This document shows positions 47,153 through 56,716 of a stretch of DNA of 64,000 bases, piece by piece; position 1 is the stretch's first letter; each line of letters starts with the position of its first letter. The notes under the pieces were generated by a model, which worked only from the letters and a program-made list of their open reading frames with translations, made no database searches and had not been told where the DNA came from. Origin of the DNA: Lysobacterales bacterium (GTDB lineage: Bacteria; Pseudomonadota; Gammaproteobacteria; Xanthomonadales; Rhodanobacteraceae); contig JADKJL010000003.1 in NCBI GenBank assembly GCA_016721015.1, positions 1-64,000 of the forward strand. The letters are read 5' to 3'. Made by a program: the position numbers and the translations under genes.

Positions 47153-47797
47153 ATGATTCGCCACATCCTTGCGACTCTCTTGATGATCAGCGCTCCGGCC
47201 TTTGCCGCGGGTGAACTCGCTGCTTCGGCCACCGGCGTCCAACCGCTTCTGTTGGGCAGCGAGGCGCCCGATGTCGCGTTGAAGACGCTTGAAGGAAAAG
47301 CAACTTCGTTGTGGAAGCAGATGGATGGCAAGCCGGCGATTCTCGTCTTCTATCGCGGTGGCTGGTGTCCGTACTGCAATACCCAGTTGAGCGATTTGCG
47401 CTTGATCCTCAAGGATGTCGAAGCACTGGGCTATCGGGTGTTGGCCATCAGTCCGGATCGCCCGGAAGAATTGGGCAAGACGTTGAGCAAGGACAAGCTC
47501 GAATATACATTGCTGTCCGACAGCAAAGCTGACGCGCTGAAGGCATTCGGCATCGGCTTCGTGGTGGATCAGGAGACGATCACGAAATACCAGGGCTATG
47601 GCATCGACCTGGAAAAATCATCCGGGGAACAGCACCACGCCTTGCCGGTTCCGTCGGTTTTCATCGTCGACAGCCAACACATCCTGCAGTTCTCGTTCAC
47701 CCATCCGGACTATCGAGTGCGCGTTCCTGGCAGCGTCATTCTGGCGGCAGCCAAGGCGATTTCCGAGCGCGCACAGTACGTCCAGCCAACGCGTTGA
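47153..47797 (+). CDS. Secreted peroxiredoxin-like (AhpC/TSA) thioredoxin-fold protein
   Basis: 214 residues. Signal peptide MIRHILATLLMISAPAFA. Thioredoxin fold with ILVFYRGGWCPYCNTQLSDL: the CxxC (Cys-Pro-Tyr-Cys) replaces the usual single peroxidatic cysteine of AhpC, as in peroxiredoxin-like family proteins. VLAISPDRPEELGKTLSKD and VPSVFIVDSQHILQFSFTHP complete the fold. Probable extracytoplasmic peroxide reduction or thiol exchange. Start ATG 47153 is chosen for the signal peptide; the open frame extends further upstream without signal. Confidence 0.85.
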   Translation: MIRHILATLLMISAPAFAAGELAASATGVQPLLLGSEAPDVALKTLEGKATSLWKQMDGKPAILVFYRGGWCPYCNTQLSDLRLILKDVEALGYRVLAISPDRPEELGKTLSKDKLEYTLLSDSKADALKAFGIGFVVDQETITKYQGYGIDLEKSSGEQHHALPVPSVFIVDSQHILQFSFTHPDYRVRVPGSVILAAAKAISERAQYVQPTR

Positions 47798-47842
47798 TCG
47801 CGATGGGTTGGGCGACGGATGCGCGCATGCGACCATGCGCGC

Positions 47843-48787
47843 ATGAAACCCGACCATCTGCCGCCAGCCCGTCCGGACCTGGCCGAAATCCTCGCCCAGG
47901 TACACGATCATGTTCGTCCCTTGATCGGCCAGGGCAAGGTTGCCAGCTACATTCCTCGCCTGGCGAGCGTTCCGATCGACCGCTTCGGCATGGCCATCGC
48001 AACGCTCGACGGCGAGTTGTTCGCGACCGGCGATGCCGATGAGCTGTTTTCAATCCAGAGCATTTCCAAGGTTTTCACCCTGACCCTTGCGCTGGAGGCG
48101 CTTGGTGGCGATCTGTGGAAGCGGGTCGGGCGCGAGCCATCCGGCAATCCGTTCAATTCGCTGGTCCAGCTGGAGCGCGAACGCGGCATTCCGCGCAATC
48201 CCTTGATCAATGCCGGCGCGCACGTCATCGCCGATGTGATCCTTTCGAGCTCGGCGACCGCACGCGAGGATCTGCTCGGCTTTGTCCGTGATCGCGCCGA
48301 CAATCCGGCGATCATCATGGATGAGGATGTGGCGCAATCCGAGCGCGATGCGGGATTCCGCAACTGCGCCCTGGTCAACTTCATCCGCAGCTTCCACAAC
48401 CTCGACAACGACGTCGAGCGCGTTCTCGATTTCTATTTTCACCAGTGCGCCTTGCAGATGAACTGCATGGATCTGGCGCGGGCCTTCCTCTACCTGGCCA
48501 ATCGCGGCGTTTGCCAGCGCAGCGGCGTGCCGGTCATCAAGGCCGACCGTGCGCGGCGAATCAATGCGCTGATGATGACTTGCGGTACCTACGATGCCTC
48601 AGGTGAATTCGCCTTCCGGGTCGGCCTGCCGGCCAAGAGCGGTGTGGGTGGTGGCATCGTCGCGGTGGTGCCGAATGCGATGTCGGTGGTGGTCTGGTCG
48701 CCGGGTCTGGATGACAAGGGCAACTCCCTGGCCGGTGCCGCCGCGCTCGAGCGGTTTTCCGAGTTGACTGGTTTTTCAGTGTTCTGA
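47843..48787 (+). CDS. glsA: Glutaminase (class A, GlsA/GlsB type)
   Basis: 314 residues. The serine-dependent core has the Ser73-x-x-Lys76 pair in FSIQSISKVF, then GNPFNSLVQLERERGIPRNP, LINAGAHVIADVI, CALQMNCMDLARAFLYLANRG and SGVGGGIVAVVPN, all diagnostic. It deamidates glutamine to glutamate and ammonia in the cytoplasm. ATG 47843 gives the usual length; an in-frame ATG eight codons earlier is less likely. Confidence 0.94.
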   Translation: MKPDHLPPARPDLAEILAQVHDHVRPLIGQGKVASYIPRLASVPIDRFGMAIATLDGELFATGDADELFSIQSISKVFTLTLALEALGGDLWKRVGREPSGNPFNSLVQLERERGIPRNPLINAGAHVIADVILSSSATAREDLLGFVRDRADNPAIIMDEDVAQSERDAGFRNCALVNFIRSFHNLDNDVERVLDFYFHQCALQMNCMDLARAFLYLANRGVCQRSGVPVIKADRARRINALMMTCGTYDASGEFAFRVGLPAKSGVGGGIVAVVPNAMSVVVWSPGLDDKGNSLAGAAALERFSELTGFSVF

Positions 48788-48821
48788 TCCCCTCAGGCAA
48801 TTTCGTCCCGGAGGGTGCCGT

Positions 48822-50009
48822 TCATTTCTCGAGCATGATCGCCCAATGGTGCAGGCCTTCGACGCGACTGCAAACAACCTTGGTGCAAACCAGCATCGGC
48901 ACGGCAAGCAGCAGGCCGAGGATGCCCCACATCCATCCCCAGATCAGCAACCAGAGAATGATGGCGAGTGGATTCAGATTGATCGTGCTGCCGAGCGCGA
49001 GCGGCGTTGCCAACTGGCTTTCGAGCAGATGCAAGCCAAGGTATCCGGCCGCTGGCAGGAATGCGACGCCGATGCTCGGAAACTGCGACAGCCCGACCAG
49101 GGCCAGCATGCCCGCCATCGCCATCGGTCCCACGTAGGGTGTCAGATTGAGCAGGGCAGCCAGTGCGCCCCACAGCAGGGGCGTATCGACACCGAGCGCC
49201 CAGAGCAGGATGGTGGTGGCGCAACCCAGCGCGATGCTGGTTGTGCAGACGGTCAGAAAGTAGCGGGAGAGGTCATTCTGGATCGCGCGCACGATATCCA
49301 CGGTGACCCGTTTCTGCTGCCAGGTGGAACGCATCATCAAGGTGCGTCGCAACAAGCTGTCGCCGTAGAGCAGGAAAAAGTAGGTCAGCAATACAACGGC
49401 GAGCGCACTGGCCAGCACGCGTGGTGTCGTCGACAGCAGGCTTGGGCGGTCGGGAGCCTGCACGACAACCTGCTGCCCGTTCTTGCCGCCGTCCGAGGCG
49501 ATGGCGCTGATGGATTCACCGACCTTGTTCGCCTCGTTGATCGGGCGCATCAGGGATTTGAGTTTTGGCGTCACGCTGCGCACCACCTGGGGTGCGCGAC
49601 CTACCCATTCGGCAGCCGGTGCGTAGAGGGCATTGCCGATGCCTGCCAGCGTCGCCATGGAAATCGCGATCAGCAGCAAGGCCGCAACCCAGCGCGGCAA
49701 CCAGCTGTTGCACAAGCGCTTCATCAGCGGACTCAGCAACAGCGAAAAGAATCCCGCGAGCAGGATTGGCAGCAACAGTTCGCGGGCAAAATAGCTCGTA
49801 TAAAGAACGCCGCCGATGACCAGAATGCCAAGCAGGCGATGGATGCCGGCGTTGACCTCCAACTGGGATTCGAGGATGGCGCGATTGAGCACGACGCCTG
49901 GGGCATCGTCGGGTGAGGCTTGCTCAACCGCAGCCACGGGAACGTCTGCGGTGGCCTCGATATCCTGGATTTCCTCGGTGGTCAGATCTTTCGAGTCGGT
50001 GTCAGCCAT
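48822..50009 (-). CDS. AI-2E family transporter (PerM/UPF0118 permease)
   Basis: 395 residues from ATG 50009. Eight predicted spans: a pair near 65-105, one near 125, then after a soluble loop (APAAEWVGRAPQVVRSVTPK) five more. LWGALAALLNLTPYVGPMAM is the family hallmark. Substrate unknown; members include AI-2 exporter TqsA and Na+/H+ antiporters. The 265 bp to the next gene show nothing notable. Confidence 0.88.
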   Translation of the reverse strand: MADTDSKDLTTEEIQDIEATADVPVAAVEQASPDDAPGVVLNRAILESQLEVNAGIHRLLGILVIGGVLYTSYFARELLLPILLAGFFSLLLSPLMKRLCNSWLPRWVAALLLIAISMATLAGIGNALYAPAAEWVGRAPQVVRSVTPKLKSLMRPINEANKVGESISAIASDGGKNGQQVVVQAPDRPSLLSTTPRVLASALAVVLLTYFFLLYGDSLLRRTLMMRSTWQQKRVTVDIVRAIQNDLSRYFLTVCTTSIALGCATTILLWALGVDTPLLWGALAALLNLTPYVGPMAMAGMLALVGLSQFPSIGVAFLPAAGYLGLHLLESQLATPLALGSTINLNPLAIILWLLIWGWMWGILGLLLAVPMLVCTKVVCSRVEGLHHWAIMLEK

Positions 50010-50274
50010 CGGACAGCCCCAGGCAATGGAATCGCGACATTCTGCACGCCAAACGGTGGATTCAGCCGATATGCGAATCGCCCGTTCATTCGCGGGCAGG
50101 AAAGTGCCAGTCCGTACCCCGCGTCGGATTGGGCAGGTGTTCGCGCCCGAAGGCAATCGAGGGAGACTGGGTCAGATAGCCAGGGGCAGCGAGGCCGATG
50201 TCGAGGACGTGGTCAGCAGCCGGCACCATCCGCTCCCCAGAGGCGTCGGCATGGGCAGGCCACGAACCATACGC

Positions 50275-51897
50275 TCAATGCGCCGGAGCATGCGCTTGCA
50301 TTGCCATGGCGACAGCCTCGGCTACCTTGATCCCGTCAACGGCGGCGGAAAGGATTCCTCCGGCATAGCCCGCACCTTCACCCGCCGGGAACAGGCCACG
50401 CGTATTCAGGCTTTGCAAATCGTCATCGTTGCGCTTGATCCGGATCGGCGACGAGGTTCGGGTTTCGACGGCGGTCAGCATCGCATCAGCGTCGCCGAAG
50501 CCGCGAATCTGTCTTTCGAATGCTGGTATCGCTTCGCGCATGGCGAGCAGGGCATAGTCGGGCAGGGCGGTGGCAAGATCGCACAAGTGCACGCCCGGCT
50601 TGTAGGAGGGCAATACGCTGCCGAATCCGCTTGAAGCCTGACCGGCGATAAAATCACCGACGCGCTGGCCGGGTGCGTCGTAGTTGGATCCGCCGAGTGC
50701 AAAGGCGCGTTCTTCCCAATGGCGCTGGAAGGCCACGCCGGCGAGGGGGTGGCCCGGATAGTCATCAGGCGTGATGCCGACCACAATGGCGCTGTTGGCA
50801 TTGCGTTCGTCGCGCGAGTATTGGCTCATCCCATTGGTGACGAGTCTGCCCGGCTCGGACGCCGCCGCTACGACCGTACCGCCCGGGCACATGCAGAAGC
50901 TGTAGACCGAGCGTCCGTTGCTCGCATGATGAACGAGCTTGTAGTCGGCCGCGCCGAGTAGCGGATGTCCGGCACTCGGGCCGTAGCGCGCGCGATCGAT
51001 CAGCGATTGCGGGTGCTCGATGCGGCAGCCGATCGAGAACGGCTTGGCCTCGATGTAGACGCCGCGCGCATGCAGCATCTCGAAGGTATCGCGGGCGCTG
51101 TGGCCGATGGCGAGAATCACATGGTCGGCGCGAATCTGCTGGCCATCGGCGAGGGTGATGCCACGCATGCAACCATCCTCGATGAGCACATCTTCGACCT
51201 TGCTCGAAAACCGGAACTCGCCACCGAGCGCCTCGATGCTGGCACGCATGTGTTCGACCATCTTGACCAGACGGAACGTGCCGATATGCGGTTTGCTGAC
51301 GTAGAGGATTTCCTCCGGCGCGCCGGCCTTGACGAACTCGTTGAGTACCTTGCGTCCGTAATGGCGCGGATCCTTGATCTGGCTGTACAGCTTGCCGTCG
51401 GAAAAGGTTCCGGCGCCGCCTTCGCCAAACTGCACGTTGGATTCGGGATCGAGGATGCCCTTCTGCCAGAAGCCCCAGGTGTCCCTGGTGCGCTCACGCA
51501 CGGCTTTGCCACGTTCGAGGATCAGTGGCCGCAATCCCATCTGGGCAAGAATCAGCGCAGCGAGGAGTCCGCAGGGTCCGCTACCGATGACGATCGGGCG
51601 CGGCGCTCCGGCGGGCAGCGAGCAGTCGCGAACAATGAATTGGTAGGAAGTGTCTGGCGTCTCCACGACATGCGGGTCGCTGCTGAACCGGCGCAGCAGT
51701 TCCGCTTCGCGAGTTGTCTGGATATCGAGCGTATAGATGAAATGGATTGTCGATTTCTTGCGTGCATCGAGGCCGCGACGAAAGATCGTGAATCCGTTCA
51801 GTTCGTCGGATTTCAGTCCGAGGCGCGCGCAGATCGCGGCCGGAATTTCATCGGCGGCATGATCAAGTGGCAGTTTGATTTCAGTCAGTCGCAACAT
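50275..51897 (-). CDS. FAD-dependent oxidoreductase (COG2509 family)
   Basis: 540 residues. An N-terminal ferredoxin-like domain of about 90 residues (LRLTEIKLPLDHAADEIPAA, ARKKSTIHFIYTLDI) precedes a flavoprotein domain: PIVIGSGPCGLLAALILAQM (FAD), VQFGEGGAGTFSDGKLYSQI, SVYSFCMCPGGTVVAAASEP and GLFPAGEGAGYAGGILSAAVDG. The family is widespread but its reaction is not established. 33 bp separate it from the HI0933-type gene on the same strand. Confidence 0.88.
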   Translation of the reverse strand: MLRLTEIKLPLDHAADEIPAAICARLGLKSDELNGFTIFRRGLDARKKSTIHFIYTLDIQTTREAELLRRFSSDPHVVETPDTSYQFIVRDCSLPAGAPRPIVIGSGPCGLLAALILAQMGLRPLILERGKAVRERTRDTWGFWQKGILDPESNVQFGEGGAGTFSDGKLYSQIKDPRHYGRKVLNEFVKAGAPEEILYVSKPHIGTFRLVKMVEHMRASIEALGGEFRFSSKVEDVLIEDGCMRGITLADGQQIRADHVILAIGHSARDTFEMLHARGVYIEAKPFSIGCRIEHPQSLIDRARYGPSAGHPLLGAADYKLVHHASNGRSVYSFCMCPGGTVVAAASEPGRLVTNGMSQYSRDERNANSAIVVGITPDDYPGHPLAGVAFQRHWEERAFALGGSNYDAPGQRVGDFIAGQASSGFGSVLPSYKPGVHLCDLATALPDYALLAMREAIPAFERQIRGFGDADAMLTAVETRTSSPIRIKRNDDDLQSLNTRGLFPAGEGAGYAGGILSAAVDGIKVAEAVAMAMQAHAPAH

Positions 51898-51930
51898 GGT
51901 CTGGATTACGGTTGGCGTGCAGATTGACGA

Positions 51931-53112
51931 TCAGACGGCATTGCCGGCAGCATGCCCGGAGGCCCAGGCCCACTGGAAATTGTAGCCGCCAAGATGTCCG
52001 CTCACATCGACGACTTCGCCGATGAAATAAAGGCCTTCGACGAGTCTTGACTGCATGCTGCTCGATGAAAGCTGATCGGTGTCGACGCCGCCCAGGGTCA
52101 CCTCGGCGGTCCGGTAGCCCTCGGTACCGCTGGCGACGATCGGCCACGCTTTCAATTGTTGCGCAATATCGCGCAATTCGGCTTGCTGATATTGGCGCAT
52201 CGGCTTGCTGTCGAAGCGGAGTTCGCAAAGGCGCTGGGCCAGACGCTTCGGCAAGGCATCGGCGAGGATGGTTTTCAGTTCCGCTGCCCCGCGCTGACCT
52301 TGCTGTTCGAGCAAAACGGCGAGGGCATCCTGGCCGGGCAACAGATCCAGTCGCAGATCGTCGCCGGGTTGCCAATACGAAGAAATCTGCAGGATGGCCG
52401 GGCCGCTGATGCCGCGATGGGTGATCAGCATGTCGGCGCGGAACTGCTTGCCATTGCAATGAGCCTCAACCGGAAAAGCAACGCCGCTGAGATCCTGCCA
52501 ATGCTCCTGATGCTTGCCGCTCAGGGTCAGTGGAACCAGGCCAGCGCGTGTCGAAAGGACATGGTGGCCGAATTGGCGCGCGAGCTCATAGCCGAAACCG
52601 GTCGCGCCCATGCTCGGGATCGACAGACCGCCGGTGGCGACAACGAGGGCTGGGCAGTCGAGCGTGCCGAATGTCGTGTCGAGGCGAAATCCACCTTCGA
52701 CCTTTCGCACCGCTTCGATGCTGCAGCTCGTTTGCACCTGCACCCCGGCGTCGGCGCACTCGTCGAGCAACATGCCCACGATCTGCTTTGACGAGTCATC
52801 GCAGAACAACTGACCGAGTTCCTTTTCATGCCAGGCAATACCGTGTGCGTCGACCATGGCGATGAAATCGGCGGGTGTGTAGCGGGCCAGGGCCGATTTG
52901 CAGTAGTGCGGATTGGCCGAGAGGAAATTGGCCGGTGTCGTTCCGGTATTGGTGAAGTTGCAGCGCCCGCCGCCCGACATGAGGATTTTCTTGCCAACCC
53001 GATTGGCATGTTCGATCACGCGCACGCGCTTGCCGCGCTTGCCGGCGGCCAGTGCACACATCAGCCCCGCGGCGCCGCCGCCGATGATGGCGACATCGAA
53101 ACTATCCGGCAT
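51931..53112 (-). CDS. HI0933/BaiN-family NAD(P)/FAD-dependent oxidoreductase
   Basis: 393 residues from ATG 53112. FDVAIIGGGAAGLMCALAAG binds FAD; VGKKILMSGGGRCNFTN is the family signature; VVATGGLSIPSMGATGFGYE and the C-terminal IGEVVDVSGHLGGYNFQWAW complete the cofactor site. Related BaiN acts on bile-acid intermediates, but the cellular role of most members is unknown. The first codons overlap the end of the YaeQ gene by 11 bp, so the two are co-transcribed. Confidence 0.92.
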   Translation of the reverse strand: MPDSFDVAIIGGGAAGLMCALAAGKRGKRVRVIEHANRVGKKILMSGGGRCNFTNTGTTPANFLSANPHYCKSALARYTPADFIAMVDAHGIAWHEKELGQLFCDDSSKQIVGMLLDECADAGVQVQTSCSIEAVRKVEGGFRLDTTFGTLDCPALVVATGGLSIPSMGATGFGYELARQFGHHVLSTRAGLVPLTLSGKHQEHWQDLSGVAFPVEAHCNGKQFRADMLITHRGISGPAILQISSYWQPGDDLRLDLLPGQDALAVLLEQQGQRGAAELKTILADALPKRLAQRLCELRFDSKPMRQYQQAELRDIAQQLKAWPIVASGTEGYRTAEVTLGGVDTDQLSSSSMQSRLVEGLYFIGEVVDVSGHLGGYNFQWAWASGHAAGNAV

Positions 53113-53674
53113 TGCTCCAGCGTCCGGATTCCTCGGAAGACATGCGGGATTGCGGATCAATGCCGATCACGGTGTCACCGCTGATGATCTGCACATGGCC
53201 ATCCTGGATAAGGCATTGCAGACGCAATCCGCGTTCAGCCAACGCAGCGAGCGAGTCGACAACGTTGGTCGGAATATCGAGGACGGTCAGGTTCTTTGAG
53301 CGGCGCAGCTCGTTGGCGGACTTCTCCCACCAGATGTCGCCACCGCGGCCACCGTAGTTGATGAGCACGACCAGATTGGCCCGGCCGCAGGCCTTGCGCA
53401 CCCGGGCCGGATCGGGATGGCCGAGGTCGATCCACAGGGCGATGTCACCGTTCAACTCCTTGCGCCAAAGATCCGGCTCGTCGTCGGTACTCAAACCCTT
53501 GCCGAACTCCAGTCGTTCGTCAGCGTAGAGGGCGAAGGCGAGCACGCGAATCATCATGCGCTCGTCGGTTTCGGACGGGTGGCGGGCGAGGGTCAGCGCA
53601 TGGGTCGCATAGTAGTGACGATCCATGTCGCTGATCTGCAGTTCGATCTTGTAGATGGTTGCGTTGGGTGCCAT
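53102..53674 (-). CDS. yaeQ: YaeQ family protein
   Basis: 190 residues. MAPNATIYKIELQISDMDRH, YYATHALTLARHPSETDERM, MIRVLAFALYADERLEFGKG, LSTDDEPDLW and IDLGHPDPARVRKACGRA are the conserved YaeQ sequence, which has a PD-(D/E)XK nuclease-like fold (acidic Glu/Asp and Lys residues in the central sheet). In enteric bacteria it has been linked to RfaH-like transcription effects, but a mechanism is unsettled. Cytoplasmic. Confidence 0.95.
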   Translation of the reverse strand: MAPNATIYKIELQISDMDRHYYATHALTLARHPSETDERMMIRVLAFALYADERLEFGKGLSTDDEPDLWRKELNGDIALWIDLGHPDPARVRKACGRANLVVLINYGGRGGDIWWEKSANELRRSKNLTVLDIPTNVVDSLAALAERGLRLQCLIQDGHVQIISGDTVIGIDPQSRMSSEESGRWSNAG

Positions 53675-53893
53675 GCGCGGGCCGGTCGCGGAAAGTCGAC
53701 CATTGTAGTCGGCTGGCGTTCTTGCGCGGGCCGCTTTGCGGATGTCGGGCGTTGGAAGTATTACCTTCGAGGATATCGCGAGGCATTTCGGTCGAACGCG
53801 GCGGGCATCGGCCGGTCATGGGCAATGCCTGAAAACCGGCCGATGCGACGCTCAGTCACTTCAAAAGACCCTGGTCGACGGCATACTTGCGTC

Positions 53894-55132
53894 ATGGAAC
53901 GATCGCTGTCGACCCTGTTGCGAACCCTGACCATGCTGCGCTGGCTGGCAGTGATTGGCCAATCGGCGACGATTGCCGTGGTGCTCGGCCTGCTTGGGGT
54001 GGCCTTGAACGCCGCAGCGCTGTGGGCAGGCGTCGCCGCGCTCGTCGCATTCAACCTGTGGGCCGCCTGGCGGATTCGCCGCATCGGCGAGCCATCGCAT
54101 GGGGAGGTATTGATTCACATCGGCGTCGATGTCGCTGTGCTGGCGTGGTTGATCGCCTGGAGCGGTGGGGTCACCAATCCGTTCACTTCCTTGTTCCTGC
54201 TGCCGATTGCGTTCGCCTCGCTGGCCTTGCCGGTACGCTGGATCCATGCCGTGGCGGCGATGTGCTGCGCCGGCTATGCGGCGTCCGTCCTGTTCGGCCA
54301 GCCGCTTCCACATATCCACGGCATGTCCGACGGTTTTGATCTTCACTTGTGGGGAATGGCTGCCAATTTCGTGGTTTCGGCGCTCGTGCTGTTGATCTTC
54401 TTTGCGCGCATGTCGGAACTGCTGCGTCGGCGCGAGCATGAGCTGTCGCTGCTGCGCGAACGGTTCACGCGCAACGAAGGCATCGTTGCCCTGGCCACGC
54501 ATGCCGCCTCGGTGGCGCACGAACTGAACACCCCGTTGGCGACGATGACCCTGATGCTGGATGACCTGATCGAGGACGCTTCGGGTTCCGATCTTCGCGA
54601 AGATCACGCAACCCTGCGCGCCCTGGTTGATGTCTGTCGCGATCGCGTACGCGAGCTTGCCGCGCCGGCCGAAGCGAGTGCAGGGGAATCGGGATCGGCA
54701 CGCGTCGACATCGAGACCATCATCGCGCGTTGGCAACTGGTTCGGCCGACGGTCAAGCTTGTCCGCAGCGGAAAGATCGATGCATCGACTCGTGTGGTTG
54801 CCGCCGTCGGCCACTTGCTGCAGGCCCTGTTGAACAACGCGGCCGATGCCGGCGAGGCGGCCGGCATGGCGCAGGTCGATCTCAAGCTTGAAATCCACGG
54901 ACATTCCCTGCATGGCGAAATCCGCGACTACGGTGCCGGTTTCGGCGAGGCCGAGCCATTTCTGCCATCGCGCATGTTCGCCAGCAGCAAGCCGGATGGC
55001 CTGGGCGTCGGTCTCGCCCTTTCGCATGCCACGGTCGAGCGCCTCAACGGTGAATTGTCGGTGCAAAAGACCGATGGGCGCGGTGTGCGCGTGTGTTTCG
55101 AGCTTCCACTCGCCAACCAGGCTGACCCATGA
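53894..55132 (+). CDS. regB: Redox-sensing histidine kinase RegB/PrrB
   Basis: 412 residues. Six membrane spans (17-170). The quinone-sensing motif GGVTNPF sits at 91-97. The phospho-acceptor His209 is in the H box VAHELNTPLATM. Cys248 in LVDVCRDRVRELA aligns with the redox-active cysteine of Rhodobacter RegB (CREIL context). The ATPase domain has LLNNAADAG and GLGVGLALSHATVERLNG. It should tune its kinase to the quinone pool and oxygen. Its stop overlaps regA by 4 bp. Confidence 0.93.
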   Translation: MERSLSTLLRTLTMLRWLAVIGQSATIAVVLGLLGVALNAAALWAGVAALVAFNLWAAWRIRRIGEPSHGEVLIHIGVDVAVLAWLIAWSGGVTNPFTSLFLLPIAFASLALPVRWIHAVAAMCCAGYAASVLFGQPLPHIHGMSDGFDLHLWGMAANFVVSALVLLIFFARMSELLRRREHELSLLRERFTRNEGIVALATHAASVAHELNTPLATMTLMLDDLIEDASGSDLREDHATLRALVDVCRDRVRELAAPAEASAGESGSARVDIETIIARWQLVRPTVKLVRSGKIDASTRVVAAVGHLLQALLNNAADAGEAAGMAQVDLKLEIHGHSLHGEIRDYGAGFGEAEPFLPSRMFASSKPDGLGVGLALSHATVERLNGELSVQKTDGRGVRVCFELPLANQADP

Positions 55133-55680
55133 AGAAGGGACTTCTGATCGATGACGACGCGCTCTACCTGCGCGCCTTGCAACGCTCGCTCGAACGCCGT
55201 GGTCACGCGATCCAGACCGCGACGAACGCCGCGCAGGCGGTCGAACTCGCCCATGCACACAAGCCGGACTACGCCCTGGTCGATCTCAAGCTTGCCGAGC
55301 AAAACGGTCTCGACCTGATCGCGCCGCTGCACGCCGCACACGAATCGATGCGCATCATCCTGGTCACCGGCTATGCCAGCGTCGCCACCGCTGTCGAAGC
55401 CATCAAGCGCGGCGCCGACCACTACCTGGCCAAGCCGACGACGGTCGAGGCGATCCTGCGTGCAATCAACGATGATGCCGAGGGTGAACCGGCGGAAGCC
55501 GAGGCCACGATGACGCCATTGAGCCGGCTTGAGTGGGAACACATCCAGCAAGCCATGATTGACAGCCAAGGCAATGTTTCGGCCGCCGCACGACTGCTCG
55601 GCATGCACCGCCGTTCGCTGCAGCGCAAACTGTCCAAAAAGCCGGGTCGCGAACGCAAGCCGGCGGACGAGCTCGACTGA
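55129..55680 (+). CDS. regA: Response regulator RegA/PrrA
   Basis: 183 residues. Receiver domain with LLIDDDALYLRAL, phosphorylation Asp52 in YALVDLKL, Thr in LVTGYASV and Lys in YLAKPTT. The C-terminal Fis-like helix-turn-helix AARLLGMHRRSLQRKLSKKP is the unusually conserved RegA DNA-binding region. It controls respiration, energy and carbon genes in response to redox state together with RegB, to which it is translationally coupled (ATGA overlap). Confidence 0.95.
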   Translation: MKKGLLIDDDALYLRALQRSLERRGHAIQTATNAAQAVELAHAHKPDYALVDLKLAEQNGLDLIAPLHAAHESMRIILVTGYASVATAVEAIKRGADHYLAKPTTVEAILRAINDDAEGEPAEAEATMTPLSRLEWEHIQQAMIDSQGNVSAAARLLGMHRRSLQRKLSKKPGRERKPADELD

Positions 55681-55722
55681 TCGCGACTCAACGGTTGGCG
55701 CGGGATTGACCCGAACGAGCTA

Positions 55723-56295
55723 TCAGGCGGATCGTTCGAGGCGATCTCGCAACCATTCGCGGGCAGCCACCCAGTCACGCCGCGTGGTGCGTTCGTCGAC
55801 GCCGAGCGTGGCGGCGATCTCCGCCGAATCGAGCCCCATGAAATAGCGCAGCTCGACGACTTTGGCCATGCGTTCGTGCGCGCTTTCCAGATCACCGAGT
55901 GCGCGGTCGAGCAGGGCGAGATCCGTTCCGTCCGGGATCGGCAGCTCCAGCGCTTCGGTGAAATCGTCGCGGATCCATTGCCCGCCACGTTTGTCGGCCT
56001 GCGCACGGCGGGCTCGATCAACAAGCACCTGGCGCATCATGCGGGCCGAGGCATTCAGCAAATGCGCGGTGTTTTCGAATGCGCTCGGTGGCCGCCCGAG
56101 CAGGCGCAAAACGATGTCGTGGACCAGGGCGGTGGTCTGCAAGGTGGCGTGACCGGGAGTGGAGCGCAATTCGCGTGAAGCAATTCGCCGCAGATCCGTG
56201 TAGACCAGAGGCAGCAATCGATCCAGCGCGGTGTTGTCGCCGTCACGCCAGCGTTCGAGCCAGCGGGTAATGCTGTCATTGTCGTGCTGCGCCAT
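55723..56295 (-). CDS. ECF-like sigma factor, orphan
   Basis: 190 residues from ATG 56295. NDSITRWLERWRDGDNTALD, ATLQTTALVHDIVLRLLGRP, MMRQVLVDRARRAQADKRGG (region 2), then VVELRYFMGLDSAEIAATLG and WVAAREWLRDRL (region 4). It is the same group as the sigma factor at 6864, but there is no kinase or anti-sigma gene next to it; it converges on regA. Confidence 0.92.
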   Translation of the reverse strand: MAQHDNDSITRWLERWRDGDNTALDRLLPLVYTDLRRIASRELRSTPGHATLQTTALVHDIVLRLLGRPPSAFENTAHLLNASARMMRQVLVDRARRAQADKRGGQWIRDDFTEALELPIPDGTDLALLDRALGDLESAHERMAKVVELRYFMGLDSAEIAATLGVDERTTRRDWVAAREWLRDRLERSA

Positions 56296-56716
56296 TCGCG
56301 CAAGGTAACCTGAGGCGACGATTTTCGCCAATGTTGCGGTCAACAAAATGAAGGCGGGGGTTTGGATCAGCGCCTTTCCAGTCGTTTATTGAGGCCGAGC
56401 GCACGCGTTCGCCGGGGATTGCCGGCTGGATGATTTTCCAGCGCAGGTGTCACCAGCGACAACTGCTCCTGGACGGCAGGATCGATTTCATTCTGGATGA
56501 AGATTTCGGCGCGTCCCGGACGCGTGGAAGGTTGTCCGCAATTTCTCTCAGCCACGCTGCAAGGCATGCCGCAAGCGCTCCTTGAAATGCGATTTGCCTG
56601 ATTGAACTTGCTGGAACGAAATTCAACGTTGGCACGCTCGGCATACCGGTCAGGCAACGCGGAGGAGTGGCTCGCCAACTTCGTCGAACATGACATTGAA
56701 TTTGGCTGCCCGCAAT
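56296..56716. other. Intergenic region, no gene recognised
   Basis: About 420 bp between the sigma factor and a Crp/Fnr gene. Minus-strand pieces (MPSVPTLNFVPASSIRQIAF; then, in another frame, EIFIQNEIDPAVQEQLSLVT) look weakly protein-like and could be a short broken gene, but neither is convincing. Confidence 0.4.
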
